DNA from: an uncultured Verrucomicrobia subdivision 3 bacterium
Lineage (GTDB): Bacteria > Verrucomicrobiota > Verrucomicrobiia > Limisphaerales > UBA11358
Direction of reading: 5' to 3'
DNA: 64,000 bases
Assembly (NCBI GenBank): GCA_903922735.1
Contig: CAIXUZ010000020.1
Location: 1-64,000 of the forward strand
The notes below the pieces were generated by a model. It saw nothing but the letters and a program-made list of their open reading frames with translations. It searched no databases and was not told the origin of the DNA. Of this stretch, positions 1 through 7,344 are shown piece by piece; the first letter of the stretch is position 1; the number at the start of each line of letters is the position of its first letter. Position numbers and translations under genes: made by a program.

Positions 1-367
1 GCGCGAACGCATCATCCAGCCGCGGTGACTCCTTGATGACCGCTGGCTTGCCGGTCCTGAGCCAATGGTCAATCGCCGTCAGCAGATCCTGGTCGCGCTC
101 CAACCGCTTGAACCCTGCCTCCGCAATGGCCACCTGTTCATCGGTGAGCCGAGTAGCCCGCAGCGCCGCGCTGCCGTTGGCCGCGTGGAATTCCCCCTCC
201 AGCTCGGTATAACGCAACTGCGCCTCCTGCGGGTCCACGTAGTTCTCGCGGATGCGTTCCCCATTCCGTTTGATGCCGCTGACCCGCCAGCTCGTGGTAT
301 CCGTACGCGGGTTGGTGAACTTAAGAATCTTGAACCTTTGCCTCGGAGCCTTCATATTGCTTGGCAT
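1..367 (-). CDS. Partial N-terminus of a probable tyrosine recombinase/integrase
   Basis: An open frame runs from ATG at 367 (or the in-frame ATG at 355) off the left edge, about 120 residues. The start reads MPSNMKAPRQRFKILKF, followed by a segment SWRVSGIKRNGERIRENY and then a helical, charged stretch. This layout (short beta strands stating how arguments are read, then a helical core-binding domain) resembles the N-termini of verrucomicrobial phage-type integrases as I remember them; the catalytic R-H-R-Y residues would lie outside the window, so the family cannot be confirmed. If right, the window starts at the edge of an integrated element. No Shine-Dalgarno motif is obvious. Confidence 0.45.
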   Translation of the reverse strand, partial: MPSNMKAPRQRFKILKFTNPRTDTTSWRVSGIKRNGERIRENYVDPQEAQLRYTELEGEFHAANGSAALRATRLTDEQVAIAEAGFKRLERDQDLLTAIDHWLRTGKPAVIKESPRLDDAFA

Positions 368-456
368 AGTATCCGATTGAACACAATCTGTCAACCGTAA
401 GGCAACTGCTTTTTTCAAATCACGAAATGCTTAGCAAATCACTATATTAGCGGAGT

Positions 457-514
457 CCCGTTGGGATTGGCCGATCTGGCTGGGCTGAGTGATGCCATCC
501 CCGTTGGGATTGGC
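457..514. repeat. Short direct repeat in an otherwise empty intergenic region
   Basis: The 15-mer CCCGTTGGGATTGGC occurs at 457-471 and again at 500-514. It lies in the 546-bp stretch between the integrase start and the prepilin-like gene (368-913), which holds no convincing gene, only this repeat and the hairpins listed next. Confidence 0.6.
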
Positions 515-548
515 TGCTTTCCAGTCCGCAGAATGCCCAAACACCAGG

Positions 549-659
549 CCCTCTCCTCCCTCGGGGGAGGAGAGGGAGAAGCCGCCGCGTCTCGCGCGGG
601 GCCTACCTTAATTCAACAGCAGTGCTCCCCGACCCTCTCCCCTTCGGAAGGGGAGAGGG
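549..659. repeat. Pair of GC-rich perfect palindromes (REP-like)
   Basis: Two hairpins share a core. The first pairs CCCTCTCCTCCC (549-560) with its exact complement at 565-576 across a TCGG loop. The second pairs CCCTCTCCCC (633-642) with GGGGAGAGGG (650-659) across TTCGGAA. Neither is followed by a T-run, so they are not ordinary terminators. A similar pair occurs at 52.5 kb, which suggests a dispersed family. Confidence 0.7.
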
Positions 660-721
660 AGAAGATTCGGCAGCTTTTGGTGGTATCGTGCCGGTCGGAA
701 AATCCCCAGCATACGCGTGGA

Positions 722-764
722 TTTCACGCATAACGCGTGAAAAGTTCACCCACGCGTGTGGGTG
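722..764. repeat. Two adjacent hairpins of unknown role
   Basis: TTTCACGC (722-729) pairs with GCGTGAAA (735-742), and CACCCAC (747-753) pairs with GTGGGTG (758-764) across a GCGT loop. They sit about 150 bp upstream of the prepilin-like gene at 914. There is no T-run. They could be protein sites or mRNA leader structures. Confidence 0.55.
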
Positions 765-913
765 GACATGCGAATTTCCTAAGCAAATCGCAGAAATGAG
801 GCTGGCACCGTCATTGCTTATAGAGAAATCGAATGGGTTGACAGCGTGGACGGCCTCGGTCCAGTTCGCGGTCTGTTTGCCTAAGAAACAAACTAAGAAA
901 CCATTGTAAATAT

Positions 914-1702
914 ATGAAAAACCTACGCAAGAAGATCGGGGCTTTCACTCTTATCGAGTTGTTAGTCGTTATCGCCATCATCGCCATCCTGGCCGCCCTT
1001 TTGCTCCCGGCACTCGCCCGCGCGAAATCCAAGGCACAACGTATCAGTTGCACGAACAGCCTGAAGCAAGTCGGCTTGGCGTTCCGCACCTGGGCTATTG
1101 ACAACGACGGCAACATGCCGATGGCAGTTACTGGCGCTGCCGGTGGCGCTTCAAATCATCGCGGCGTGTATGCTAACACTGCGAGCCAATTGACCAGCTT
1201 TGGTCCATTCGGCTACTTCATGTGCATGTCGAACGAATTGACGACCCCGAAAGTCCTGTTCTGCCCGTCGGAAGCCGAGAGCAGCACACGGCAGGTCGCA
1301 TCCACCTTCGCCGGAACTGTTACCGCCGGCACGGCCAGCACAGTCCCGTTCACCAACAACCTGAACATCAGCTACTTCGTGGGCGCTGATGCCACCGAAT
1401 CCAACCCCCAGATGTTCCTGACCGGCGATCATAACCTCGGCAACGGCAACCCGCCGACCACTATGTTTAACCCGGCTCCCGGGAGCGCCGCCGGTTCCTG
1501 CCAGGTTCTGACCACCAACAACGTGAACGTTGGTTACACCGACAGCATGCACTCGAAGCAGGGCAATGTCGGCTTGTCCGACGGCAGCGTGCAGGGCTTC
1601 ACCCGCTCCCGCCTGCAGGACGCCCTCAAGAACACGGGCGACGCCTGGAACACGGCTGTTGGCAGCTTGGCCGCGGGCAACAACCGCCTCCAGCTCCCCT
1701 AA
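914..1702 (+). CDS. Prepilin-like secreted protein with H-X9-DG domain
   Basis: A 262-residue protein with a type IV prepilin start: basic leader MKNLRKKIG, cleavage site [11 protein letters not shown], then a hydrophobic helix of about 20 residues. The C-terminal part has [12 protein letters not shown], which fits the H-X9-DG pattern of the prepilin-associated domain that is very abundant in Planctomycetes and Verrucomicrobia. By family knowledge it would be processed by a prepilin peptidase and assembled in, or exported through, a pseudopilus; its function is not known. It stands alone and ends in a strong terminator at 1734-1763. No pilus or secretion gene is adjacent, but a GspE-type ATPase lies at 17.5 kb. 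Confidence 0.85.
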   Translation: MKNLRKKIGAFTLIELLVVIAIIAILAALLLPALARAKSKAQRISCTNSLKQVGLAFRTWAIDNDGNMPMAVTGAAGGASNHRGVYANTASQLTSFGPFGYFMCMSNELTTPKVLFCPSEAESSTRQVASTFAGTVTAGTASTVPFTNNLNISYFVGADATESNPQMFLTGDHNLGNGNPPTTMFNPAPGSAAGSCQVLTTNNVNVGYTDSMHSKQGNVGLSDGSVQGFTRSRLQDALKNTGDAWNTAVGSLAAGNNRLQLP

Positions 1703-1733
1703 GCTGAGTATCCTGACTTAAGTCCTTTAGAAC

Positions 1734-1763
1734 AAAAAGGGCATCCGCAAGGATGCCCTTTTT
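1734..1763. terminator. Bidirectional rho-independent terminator
   Basis: The arm AAAAAGGGCATCC (1734-1746) pairs perfectly with GGATGCCCTTTTT (1751-1763) across a GCAA loop. It has A- and T-runs on both sides, so it can stop the prepilin-like gene from the left and the convergent epimerase gene from the right. Confidence 0.9.
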
Positions 1764-1775
1764 CTTTGTACACGC

Positions 1776-2783
1776 TCAAGCCCCCGCCGCCGCTGTTCGC
1801 TCGATGATGGTCTTCAGGGGGGTGTTTGGGCGAAAGCCAACGGTTGCTTCGAGCTTGTCCACCAGGGGCTTTCGTCGGCGCATGTCGTCGAAGCCGGGCT
1901 CGTAGGCCTGGCTGTAGGGGACCAATTCGACGCTGGAGGTTGATCCCAGGATTTCGATCACCTTCGCGGCCAGGCCGCGGATGGAGATTTCTTCCGTGCT
2001 GCCGATGTTGAACACCTGGCCGCGGGCAGCCGGACAATTGGCCAGGCGCACGAGGGCCTCAACGGTGTCGCCCACGTAACAGAAGCAGCGCGTCTGCCGT
2101 CCGTCGCCATAGACCTTCAGGGGTTGGCCACTGCGGGCCGCCGCAATAAACCGTGGCAAGACCATGCCGTAGCGCCCGGTCTGCCGGGGGCCGACGGTGT
2201 TGAAGAAGCGCGCGATGACCACCGGCAAGGCCCGTTCCTTCGCGTAAGCCAGCGCCAGGAACTCGTCCATGAGCTTCGAGCAGGCGTAGCTCCAGCGCGC
2301 CTGGTGCGGCGGGCCGATCAAGAGGTCGTCCTCCTCATCGAACGCCTCCTTCCGGCTCTTCCCATAGACTTCAGAGGTCGAGGCCAGCAGCACCGGCACG
2401 CCACGAGGCGCCGCGGCTTCCAGCACCACCTCCGTCTCGTGCAGATTCGTTTGCAGCACATGGATCGGCGAGCGCACCACCAGGTCAACCCCGACCGCCG
2501 CCGCCAGGTGATACACCGTTTCGGCCTCCGCCACGAGGTGTGCCACCCCGGGACAGCCTGAAACCTTGGACTGAATCACCCGCAGCCGGGGATGCCCGCT
2601 CACCGCGCGCAGGTTCTCCAGGCTGCCGGTGGAAAGATCGTCCACCACCACCACGGATTTGCCGTCGGCCAGGAGCCGCTCGACCAGGTGGGAGCCGATG
2701 AAGCCGGCACCGCCGGTGACTAGGACGTGATGCGTGATGCGGGATTCGTGATGCGGGATTCGCGATGCGGGATTCGTGGTCAC
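1776..2783 (-). CDS. NAD-dependent epimerase/dehydratase (UDP-glucuronate decarboxylase-like)
   Basis: A 335-residue extended short-chain dehydrogenase. The Rossmann motif VLVTGGAGFIGSH is near residue 20, the substrate-site Ser region is STSEVYG, and the catalytic pair is in YACSK. RFFNTVGPRQTGRYGMVLPR fits UDP-xylose synthase or dTDP-sugar enzymes, so it probably makes a nucleotide sugar for surface glycans; the substrate is not certain. Translation must begin at the GTG at 2783-2781, because the next 20 codons contain no start. Those codons (RIPHHESRITHH) are read out of a 7-bp repeat array, so the N-terminal extension looks acquired. The GTG overlaps the stop of the upstream four-helix-bundle gene by 4 bp. 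Confidence 0.85.
   Translation of the reverse strand: MTTNPASRIPHHESRITHHVLVTGGAGFIGSHLVERLLADGKSVVVVDDLSTGSLENLRAVSGHPRLRVIQSKVSGCPGVAHLVAEAETVYHLAAAVGVDLVVRSPIHVLQTNLHETEVVLEAAAPRGVPVLLASTSEVYGKSRKEAFDEEDDLLIGPPHQARWSYACSKLMDEFLALAYAKERALPVVIARFFNTVGPRQTGRYGMVLPRFIAAARSGQPLKVYGDGRQTRCFCYVGDTVEALVRLANCPAARGQVFNIGSTEEISIRGLAAKVIEILGSTSSVELVPYSQAYEPGFDDMRRRKPLVDKLEATVGFRPNTPLKTIIERTAAAGA
2724..2779. repeat. Heptamer tandem array A (left end of cassette 1)
   Basis: Eight consecutive 7-mers of the form T(G/T)CG(T/G/C)GA run without interruption. The segment ACGTGATGCGTGATGCG at 2725-2741 is the exact reverse complement of 3290-3306, on the far side of the four-helix-bundle gene. The array is inside the epimerase reading frame and encodes its first residues. 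Confidence 0.85.
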
Positions 2784-3274
2784 GGGAGCGGGGGGTTTTG
2801 GAGCAGGGCTTTCAATTGTTCTTCATTTATGGGTTGCTCTGGATCAGCACCGTAAGCGGGACTTTCTTCTCGGAAGGTAACGCTGCGCTGGTCGGGGATC
2901 ATTGTGAGCAGGAGTCGAATGATTTGGGTCAGGAGGCGTATCCGGTGTTCTGCAACAGCCTCTCCCAGCACATGGCGTCCATTGTAATACCAGCCACGGC
3001 TTTCCCGAGCGGAGCCGAGAGCATACTCATAGAAGTGAGCGCGATCCCGGCCACCGCCACGGGAATACCCCTCAGAAATATTGGCGGCGATGGAGCCTAA
3101 AGCCCGGTAGAGCTGATCCGACACTTCCAGTGTGCGTTTGTCCCTCAGGAGCTTGGTGACATCGTGCCAGCCCAACTCGGACATGAAAAGAGCCAACCGG
3201 TATGCTTCCACTCTCCAGAGCACATCGCCGGTAATATCAGCCGGTACCGACTTAATCCATTCATCGTAGTTCAT
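2780..3274 (-). CDS. Four-helix-bundle protein (S23/IVP family), cassette 1
   Basis: A 164-residue, helix-rich protein of the four-helix-bundle family first noted in 23S rRNA intervening sequences and related to the Avd accessory protein of retroelements. The family core runs from the helix WRVEAYRLALFMSELGWHDV through SDQLYRALGSIAANISEGYS to FYEYALGSARESRGWY, followed by a long C-terminal helix and a 30-residue tail. Its cellular role is not known for stand-alone members. The gene lies between perfect 17-bp inverted repeats built of 7-bp units (2725-2741 and 3290-3306), with no reverse transcriptase or rRNA gene nearby, and appears to be the cargo of a small cassette. Confidence 0.8.
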   Translation of the reverse strand: MNYDEWIKSVPADITGDVLWRVEAYRLALFMSELGWHDVTKLLRDKRTLEVSDQLYRALGSIAANISEGYSRGGGRDRAHFYEYALGSARESRGWYYNGRHVLGEAVAEHRIRLLTQIIRLLLTMIPDQRSVTFREESPAYGADPEQPINEEQLKALLQNPPLP

Positions 3275-3284
3275 AATCCCACCA

Positions 3285-3312
3285 AATCACGCATCACGCA
3301 TCACGTTTCACA
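3285..3312. repeat. Heptamer tandem array B (right end of cassette 1)
   Basis: Four 7-mers: AATCACG, CATCACG, CATCACG, TTTCACA. The part at 3290-3306 is an exact inverted copy of 2725-2741. The amidase stop codon (3310-3308) lies inside this array, so the element abuts the end of that gene. Confidence 0.85.
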
Positions 3313-4462
3313 TCCCCCTGCACCGCTGCAACGCCTTCGCCACCACCTCTGCCATCCTCTGCCTGTAAGCCGGGTCGGCGATCCGCCTGGCTTCCAGCGG
3401 GTTTGAGAGGTATCCGCCCTCGATCAGGATTGCCGGGCGCTTCTGGCCGCGGAGCACGCCGAGGTAGCGGGCGCGGCGGACGCCACGATCGTGCCGGCCG
3501 TTGACCTGCAACAGGGAGCGATGCACCCAGGAGGCCACCAGGAGGTTCTCCGCGTCAAAGGCATTGTTCGGAAAGACCAGCGCCGGGTCGTCCTGGTAGC
3601 CACGGGTGATGCCGGAAGGCATGCCGGCCGGGGTCAGGCAGTAGGTTTCGAGGCCGGATTCACGGCTATTGGGGGCGGCAGAGTTGAAGTGGAGGCTGAG
3701 GAACAGGGCGGCTTTGTGTTCCTCAGCAAAGGCGATGCGGTTTGAAAGCGACAGGTGGACATCGTTGCTGCGGGTGAGGAAGACCTGCCAGCCGTTGGTG
3801 GCAAGCATTGCCCCGAGCCGGCGGGCCCAATCGAGCGTGAACTCGCGCTCGTAGCGGCTTCCCAGCACGCTCCGGGTTCCCGCATCGTCGCCGCCGTGCC
3901 CCGGATCAATGACAATAACCGGGTTGGTGCGGAAAGAGGCCATAGGCGCGCCGGTGAGCAGCGGCTGCAGGGTCTTCTTCAAATCCAGCGCGTGAACAAA
4001 CGGCTGCCCTTCGCTCATCTGGGGGGCGAACCCCAGCCAGACTTGCACGCCGTCCCAATGCGCGAGCTGCATGCCGATGCGGACAACGAACACCCCGTTG
4101 CTGGTGGTCAGGGCGTAGGCGGGCGAGGGGATCAGGCCCACCTGGCAGGGCGCGGAGAACCCGTTTGCCTTGCACCAGCGCTGGAGCGGCACCCAGGCTT
4201 CGGCGACTTCGTTGGTTGGCGCCGGCGGGGGGGCAGGCGCGGGCGCAGGGATGGGGGCTGACGGTGGCGGAGAGGGGGTCGGTGCGGGCGCGGGAGGAGC
4301 AGCCGGCACCGGGGCGGTGCCTACTGCCGTTTCGCTCTGCCAGTCCGGCACGCGCTCCCCTCGCCGTCGCGCGTCGGTGGCGCAACCCGCCAGCAGGAGA
4401 GCGAGCAGGAACAAGGCAGCGGCGGGCACCGACGCCAACCTTTTGCGGGGATCTAACACCAT
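3308..4462 (-). CDS. N-acetylmuramoyl-L-alanine amidase (Amidase_3), lipoprotein
   Basis: A 384-residue zinc amidase that would cut the amide bond between MurNAc and the stem peptide of peptidoglycan. The N-terminus is a lipoprotein signal ending LLALLLAGC, followed by a proline/alanine-rich linker of about 35 residues, a middle domain, and the catalytic domain from residue about 195. Zinc and catalytic residues are visible in VIDPGHGG, RYEREF, FLSLHFN and ILIEGGYLSN. The length is typical of lipid-anchored AmiC-like enzymes. The gene stands alone on the minus strand; its stop lies in the heptamer array that borders cassette 1. Confidence 0.9.
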   Translation of the reverse strand: MVLDPRKRLASVPAAALFLLALLLAGCATDARRRGERVPDWQSETAVGTAPVPAAPPAPAPTPSPPPSAPIPAPAPAPPPAPTNEVAEAWVPLQRWCKANGFSAPCQVGLIPSPAYALTTSNGVFVVRIGMQLAHWDGVQVWLGFAPQMSEGQPFVHALDLKKTLQPLLTGAPMASFRTNPVIVIDPGHGGDDAGTRSVLGSRYEREFTLDWARRLGAMLATNGWQVFLTRSNDVHLSLSNRIAFAEEHKAALFLSLHFNSAAPNSRESGLETYCLTPAGMPSGITRGYQDDPALVFPNNAFDAENLLVASWVHRSLLQVNGRHDRGVRRARYLGVLRGQKRPAILIEGGYLSNPLEARRIADPAYRQRMAEVVAKALQRCRGM

Positions 4463-4595
4463 GCCATTTTGCGGAAGCGCGGGCGTGACTCAAGCTGATT
4501 CGATAACGCCCGCGCGCGCGTCTTGGATTCTTCCAAAACCACCACCACTGGGCAATGGGAGCCTTGTCCGCTCCCGGAGCGCAGTCAACCCCCAA

Positions 4596-4613
4596 GCGGA
4601 CAAGAATGTCCGC
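4596..4613. repeat. Small dispersed hairpin GCGGACA-AGAA-TGTCCGC
   Basis: A perfect 7-bp stem with an AGAA loop in the 422-bp intergenic region 4463-4884, which has no credible gene. The same core (GACAAGAATGTC) recurs at 13860-13879 and, inverted, at 13802-13821, so it belongs to a dispersed family. Confidence 0.65.
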
Positions 4614-4771
4614 GCTCCGAAAAATCGAAGGTGCGCACACCGCCGGCGCACGATCTCCGACAAGACCATCGCAAGCTCCATCGGTGCGGCATGGTGGCGC
4701 GGGATAGCGGAAATGTCACTCCTAACGGAGTTGGGCTTGGCGGACTACTGTCCTGCCGGATCGGGCCTCGG

Positions 4772-4820
4772 TTTTCGGATTTCCTTCGGGCTTCGGATTT
4801 CGGCTTTCGGATTTCCCTTC
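4772..4820. repeat. Heptamer array E upstream of ubiX
   Basis: Seven consecutive 7-mers, the most regular being TCGGATT, TCGGCTT, TCGGATT. It lies 65 bp upstream of the UbiX start, where promoter elements might be expected; none is clear. Confidence 0.6.
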
Positions 4821-4884
4821 CGGGGTTACGCTTGCCCATTGGGCGGAGCGCGGCCATAGTCTCCCCGAATCACGATTCGAACAT

Positions 4885-5454
4885 TTGTTGTCCTTGAGAT
4901 TACTTGTCGCCATTACCGGAGCCAGCGGCTCGCTGTACGCCCAGCGCCTGCTCGATAACCTCGACGCCGGGCAGCACGAGATTCGCGTGGTGCTCAGCCG
5001 TTATGCGCCGGTGGTGATCGCCGAGGAAATGCCGGGGGGGCTGCGACTGCCGCCCGGCGCCATCGAGCACAACCTCAAGAGCATGAACGCTCCCTTTGCC
5101 AGCGGCTCGAACGCGCCGGACGCGATGGTGATCATTCCGTGCAGCATGGGCACGCTGGGCCGGATCGCCCACGGCTACAGCGAGGATGTCCTGCTCCGAG
5201 CCGCCGACGTGGTGCTGAAGGAGAGGAAGAAGCTCATCCTCGTGCCCCGCGAGACGCCGCTGAACCTGATCCACGTGAAGAACTTCGAGCTTCTGATCCA
5301 GGCGGGGGCGACGATTCTTCCGGCCAATCCTTCCTTTTATACCCGCCCGCAGACGGTGGAGGCAGTGGTGGACACGGTGGTGGCGCGGGTGCTGGATCAC
5401 CTGGGGGTGGAGCATGAGCTGGCGGGACGGTGGAAGGAAGAGAGGGAAGTATGA
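4885..5454 (+). CDS. ubiX: UbiX-family flavin prenyltransferase
   Basis: A 189-residue protein that would attach a dimethylallyl group to FMN, making the prenyl-FMN cofactor of UbiD-type decarboxylases. Family motifs are seen in order: VAITGASGSLYAQRLL (flavin phosphate loop), IIPCSMGTLGRIAHG, ERKKLILVPRETPLN and PANPSFYTRP. The start is a TTG at 4885, with two further TTG codons just after; no ATG is available. A UbiA gene follows 590 bp on, separated by a four-helix-bundle cassette, so the pair probably serves quinone synthesis (in this phylum most likely menaquinone through the futalosine route). UbiD is not in the window. Confidence 0.9.
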   Translation: MLSLRLLVAITGASGSLYAQRLLDNLDAGQHEIRVVLSRYAPVVIAEEMPGGLRLPPGAIEHNLKSMNAPFASGSNAPDAMVIIPCSMGTLGRIAHGYSEDVLLRAADVVLKERKKLILVPRETPLNLIHVKNFELLIQAGATILPANPSFYTRPQTVEAVVDTVVARVLDHLGVEHELAGRWKEEREV

Positions 5455-5490
5455 AGTTTAAGAAGAAGGGGAAAGGAACAACTAAGAAGG

Positions 5491-5518
5491 AACAGGAAAC
5501 ATCCAACATCCAATATCG
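5491..5518. repeat. Heptamer array C (left end of cassette 2)
   Basis: Four 7-mers: AACAGGA, AACATCC, AACATCC, AATATCG. AACATCCAACATCCAA at 5498-5513 is the exact reverse complement of 6010-6025, across the four-helix-bundle gene. Confidence 0.8.
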
Positions 5519-5546
5519 GGTGGGGGAATTGACGGGGGAGGAGGCG

Positions 5547-5987
5547 GTGGGTGGGTGGGAGTTGCGGGATGAGGAAACTAGGAGGCGGAGGTTCGACCTT
5601 GAGGAACGGTTGTTGGAGTTTGCCTCAGTGGTGATTGATCTTTCGGAGAAGCTGCCGAACTCGCGAGCCGGGAACCACGTTGCCGGTCAGTTGCTGCGGT
5701 CCGGCACGTCTCTCTACCCGAACCATGGGGAGGCTGAGGAGGCGGAGTCACGTGATGATTTTATCCACAAGCTCAAGATATGCCTTAAGGAACTGCGCGA
5801 GACACGTCGCTGGGCACGCCTTATCAACCGCAAAGCCTGGGCAAAGAACGATGCGACGCTGGCTGTTGTTCTTGCCGAGGTTGATGAGTTAGTGCGTATT
5901 TTCTTCTCGAGCATTCAAACCGCCAGGCCGAATGCTCTAGCCGAAAAACATCGGTCCTCTAACTGTCGTCCCTCCACCACAAGCTAA
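5547..5987 (+). CDS. Four-helix-bundle protein (S23/IVP family), cassette 2
   Basis: A 146-residue member of the same family as the gene at 2780-3274 but clearly divergent. Core segments are RFDLEERLLEFASVVIDLSE, HVAGQLLRSGTSLYPNHGEA and DDFIHKLKICLKELRETRRW, matching the usual first, second and third helices. A longer frame starts at 5451 (ATG overlapping the ubiX stop), but it would translate the heptamer array. The GTG at 5547 has a strong purine-rich Shine-Dalgarno sequence (GGGGGAGGAGG) just upstream and begins immediately before the conserved part, so I prefer it. The gene is flanked by inverted heptamer arrays and splits what looks like a former ubiX-ubiA pair. Confidence 0.75.
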   Translation: MGGWELRDEETRRRRFDLEERLLEFASVVIDLSEKLPNSRAGNHVAGQLLRSGTSLYPNHGEAEEAESRDDFIHKLKICLKELRETRRWARLINRKAWAKNDATLAVVLAEVDELVRIFFSSIQTARPNALAEKHRSSNCRPSTTS

Positions 5988-6002
5988 CCCCCCAATTGCC
6001 GA

Positions 6003-6044
6003 TTCGATGTTGGATGTTGGATGTTCGATGTTGATCTTCAGATG
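6003..6044. repeat. Heptamer array D (right end of cassette 2)
   Basis: Six 7-mers: TTCGATG, TTGGATG, TTGGATG, TTCGATG, TTGATCT, TCAGATG. The part 6010-6025 is an exact inverted copy of 5498-5513. The last unit contains the probable ATG of ubiA (6042-6044), so the array reaches the start codon. Confidence 0.8.
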
Positions 6045-6938
6045 TTCACTCTCATAACCAAGTGGGCTTCCTTCGTGAAGTTCTCCCATACCATCTTCGC
6101 CCTGCCTTTCGCCCTGGCTGCCATGGCGGTTGCGGCTCGCGACCGGCGCGGGTGGCCGGGGTGGCGGACGTTCGGGCTGATCCTGGCCGCGATGGTCTGC
6201 GCGCGCACTTGCGCCATGGCCTTCAACCGGATCGTGGACCGCAAGTTCGATGCACTGAACCCCCGCACCGCCGGACGGCACCTGCCGGCGGGGCAGATCA
6301 GCCTGTTCAGCGCGGTGACGCTCTGCGCGCTGGCGGGGGCGGGGCTGGTTGCGGCGAGCTTTCTGCTCAATCCGATCTGCTTTTGCCTGTCGCCGGTCGC
6401 GCTGGGTGTGATTTGCTTTTACTCGCTGACCAAGCGGTTTACCGATTACACCCATTTCTACCTGGGGCTGGCCCTGGCCCTGGCGCCGATCGGGGCGTGG
6501 CTGGCGGTGAAGGGAATCCAGGTCTCAATCATGGAGATTCTGCAGATGATTGTGCTGGCTGGGGTCGTGGTGCTCTGGCTGGTCGGGTTTGACATCATCT
6601 ACGCGCTGCAGGACTACGAGTTCGATCGCCAGCATGGCCTGCACTCCCTGGTGGTGGCGTGGGGGCCCGGGAACGCCCTGCAAGCCGCCTTCCTGGCGCA
6701 TCTCCTGATGTGCGGGCTCCTGCTGCTCTTCGGATTGCTGTGCCGGTTCCGCGTCGCCTACCTCGTCGGCTGGATGATTATCGTCGGCTGCCTGGTCCTG
6801 GAGCATTGGATCGCCCGCCGCCGCAGCCTGGACTGGATCAACGTCGCCTTCTTTCGGCTGAACGCGGTTGTCAGCGTCGTCTTCCTGGCGGTCACCCTGG
6901 CCGAGATCATCTTCCAGGGCGGGTTCTGGGTGAGGTAA
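6042..6938 (+). CDS. UbiA-family polyprenyltransferase
   Basis: A 298-residue membrane prenyltransferase with about eight hydrophobic segments. The first Asp-rich substrate motif is NRIVDRKFDALNPRTAGR and the second is DIIYALQDYEFDRQHGLHS, both binding the magnesium-diphosphate of the polyprenyl donor. The family includes UbiA and MqnP; because of the UbiX neighbour and the phylum, a role in menaquinone synthesis is likely (inference). An ATG at 6021 is in frame but lies in the heptamer array; ATG 6042 begins just before the conserved sequence. No Shine-Dalgarno sequence is visible, perhaps because the array replaced the native leader. Confidence 0.88.
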   Translation: MFTLITKWASFVKFSHTIFALPFALAAMAVAARDRRGWPGWRTFGLILAAMVCARTCAMAFNRIVDRKFDALNPRTAGRHLPAGQISLFSAVTLCALAGAGLVAASFLLNPICFCLSPVALGVICFYSLTKRFTDYTHFYLGLALALAPIGAWLAVKGIQVSIMEILQMIVLAGVVVLWLVGFDIIYALQDYEFDRQHGLHSLVVAWGPGNALQAAFLAHLLMCGLLLLFGLLCRFRVAYLVGWMIIVGCLVLEHWIARRRSLDWINVAFFRLNAVVSVVFLAVTLAEIIFQGGFWVR

Positions 6939-7068
6939 CACAGCGCGGAACGATTGAACACCAGCCACCCCATTTGTGCAGGCATTACACTCGACCTGTT
7001 CATTGGCGGGGCCTAAGCGGAAGGCATGAAGTGATGTCCGAGCAGAATATGCTGCAAATACACCCCTA

Positions 7069-7302
7069 ATGTTAAACTACAGCGCAATTCAGGATGACCG
7101 GGTCCGGAATCGCGCGCCGGGCATGAGCGCCGTCGCCGATTACACCGCGCCGCCGCTCATGGTGCCGCTCCTGCGCAGCCGGGACGCGGCAACGTTGGCG
7201 GCTGAACTGTGCTCGAAGCCATCCGGGTGGAGCTGGCCCAACGCTTTGGAGCGCGTCAACGACGTCCCGAAGTCTCCGCGCGGCACTAGGCGGGGCGATT
7301 AG
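7069..7302 (+). pseudogene. Possible remnant of a PTS IIA-like gene
   Basis: In the 406-bp gap between ubiA and miaA a 77-codon frame contains YTAPPLMVPLLRSRDAATLA, which resembles the first helix and strand of PtsN-type IIA domains. After about residue 45 the resemblance stops and there is no active-site His region, so if it is real it is a truncated relic. This is a recollection of the family pattern, not a search result, and chance is not excluded. Confidence 0.22.
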
Positions 7303-7344
7303 GAACTTCTCGACCCGCAGCCAGGGCCAGCGCTTCCACTGAAC

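Noticed and set aside
5430-5546. Upstream start of the second four-helix-bundle gene at 5430 or 5451
   Set aside because: It would translate the heptamer array; GTG 5547 has a strong Shine-Dalgarno sequence and begins the conserved part.
2780-6044. Diversity-generating retroelement (because the bundle genes resemble Avd)
   Set aside because: No reverse transcriptase, template repeat or variable repeat found on either strand.
5937-6455. 172-codon frame antisense to ubiA with SNIEHPTSNIE-like start
   Set aside because: Its first part is the translated heptamer array and the rest is shadow of ubiA.
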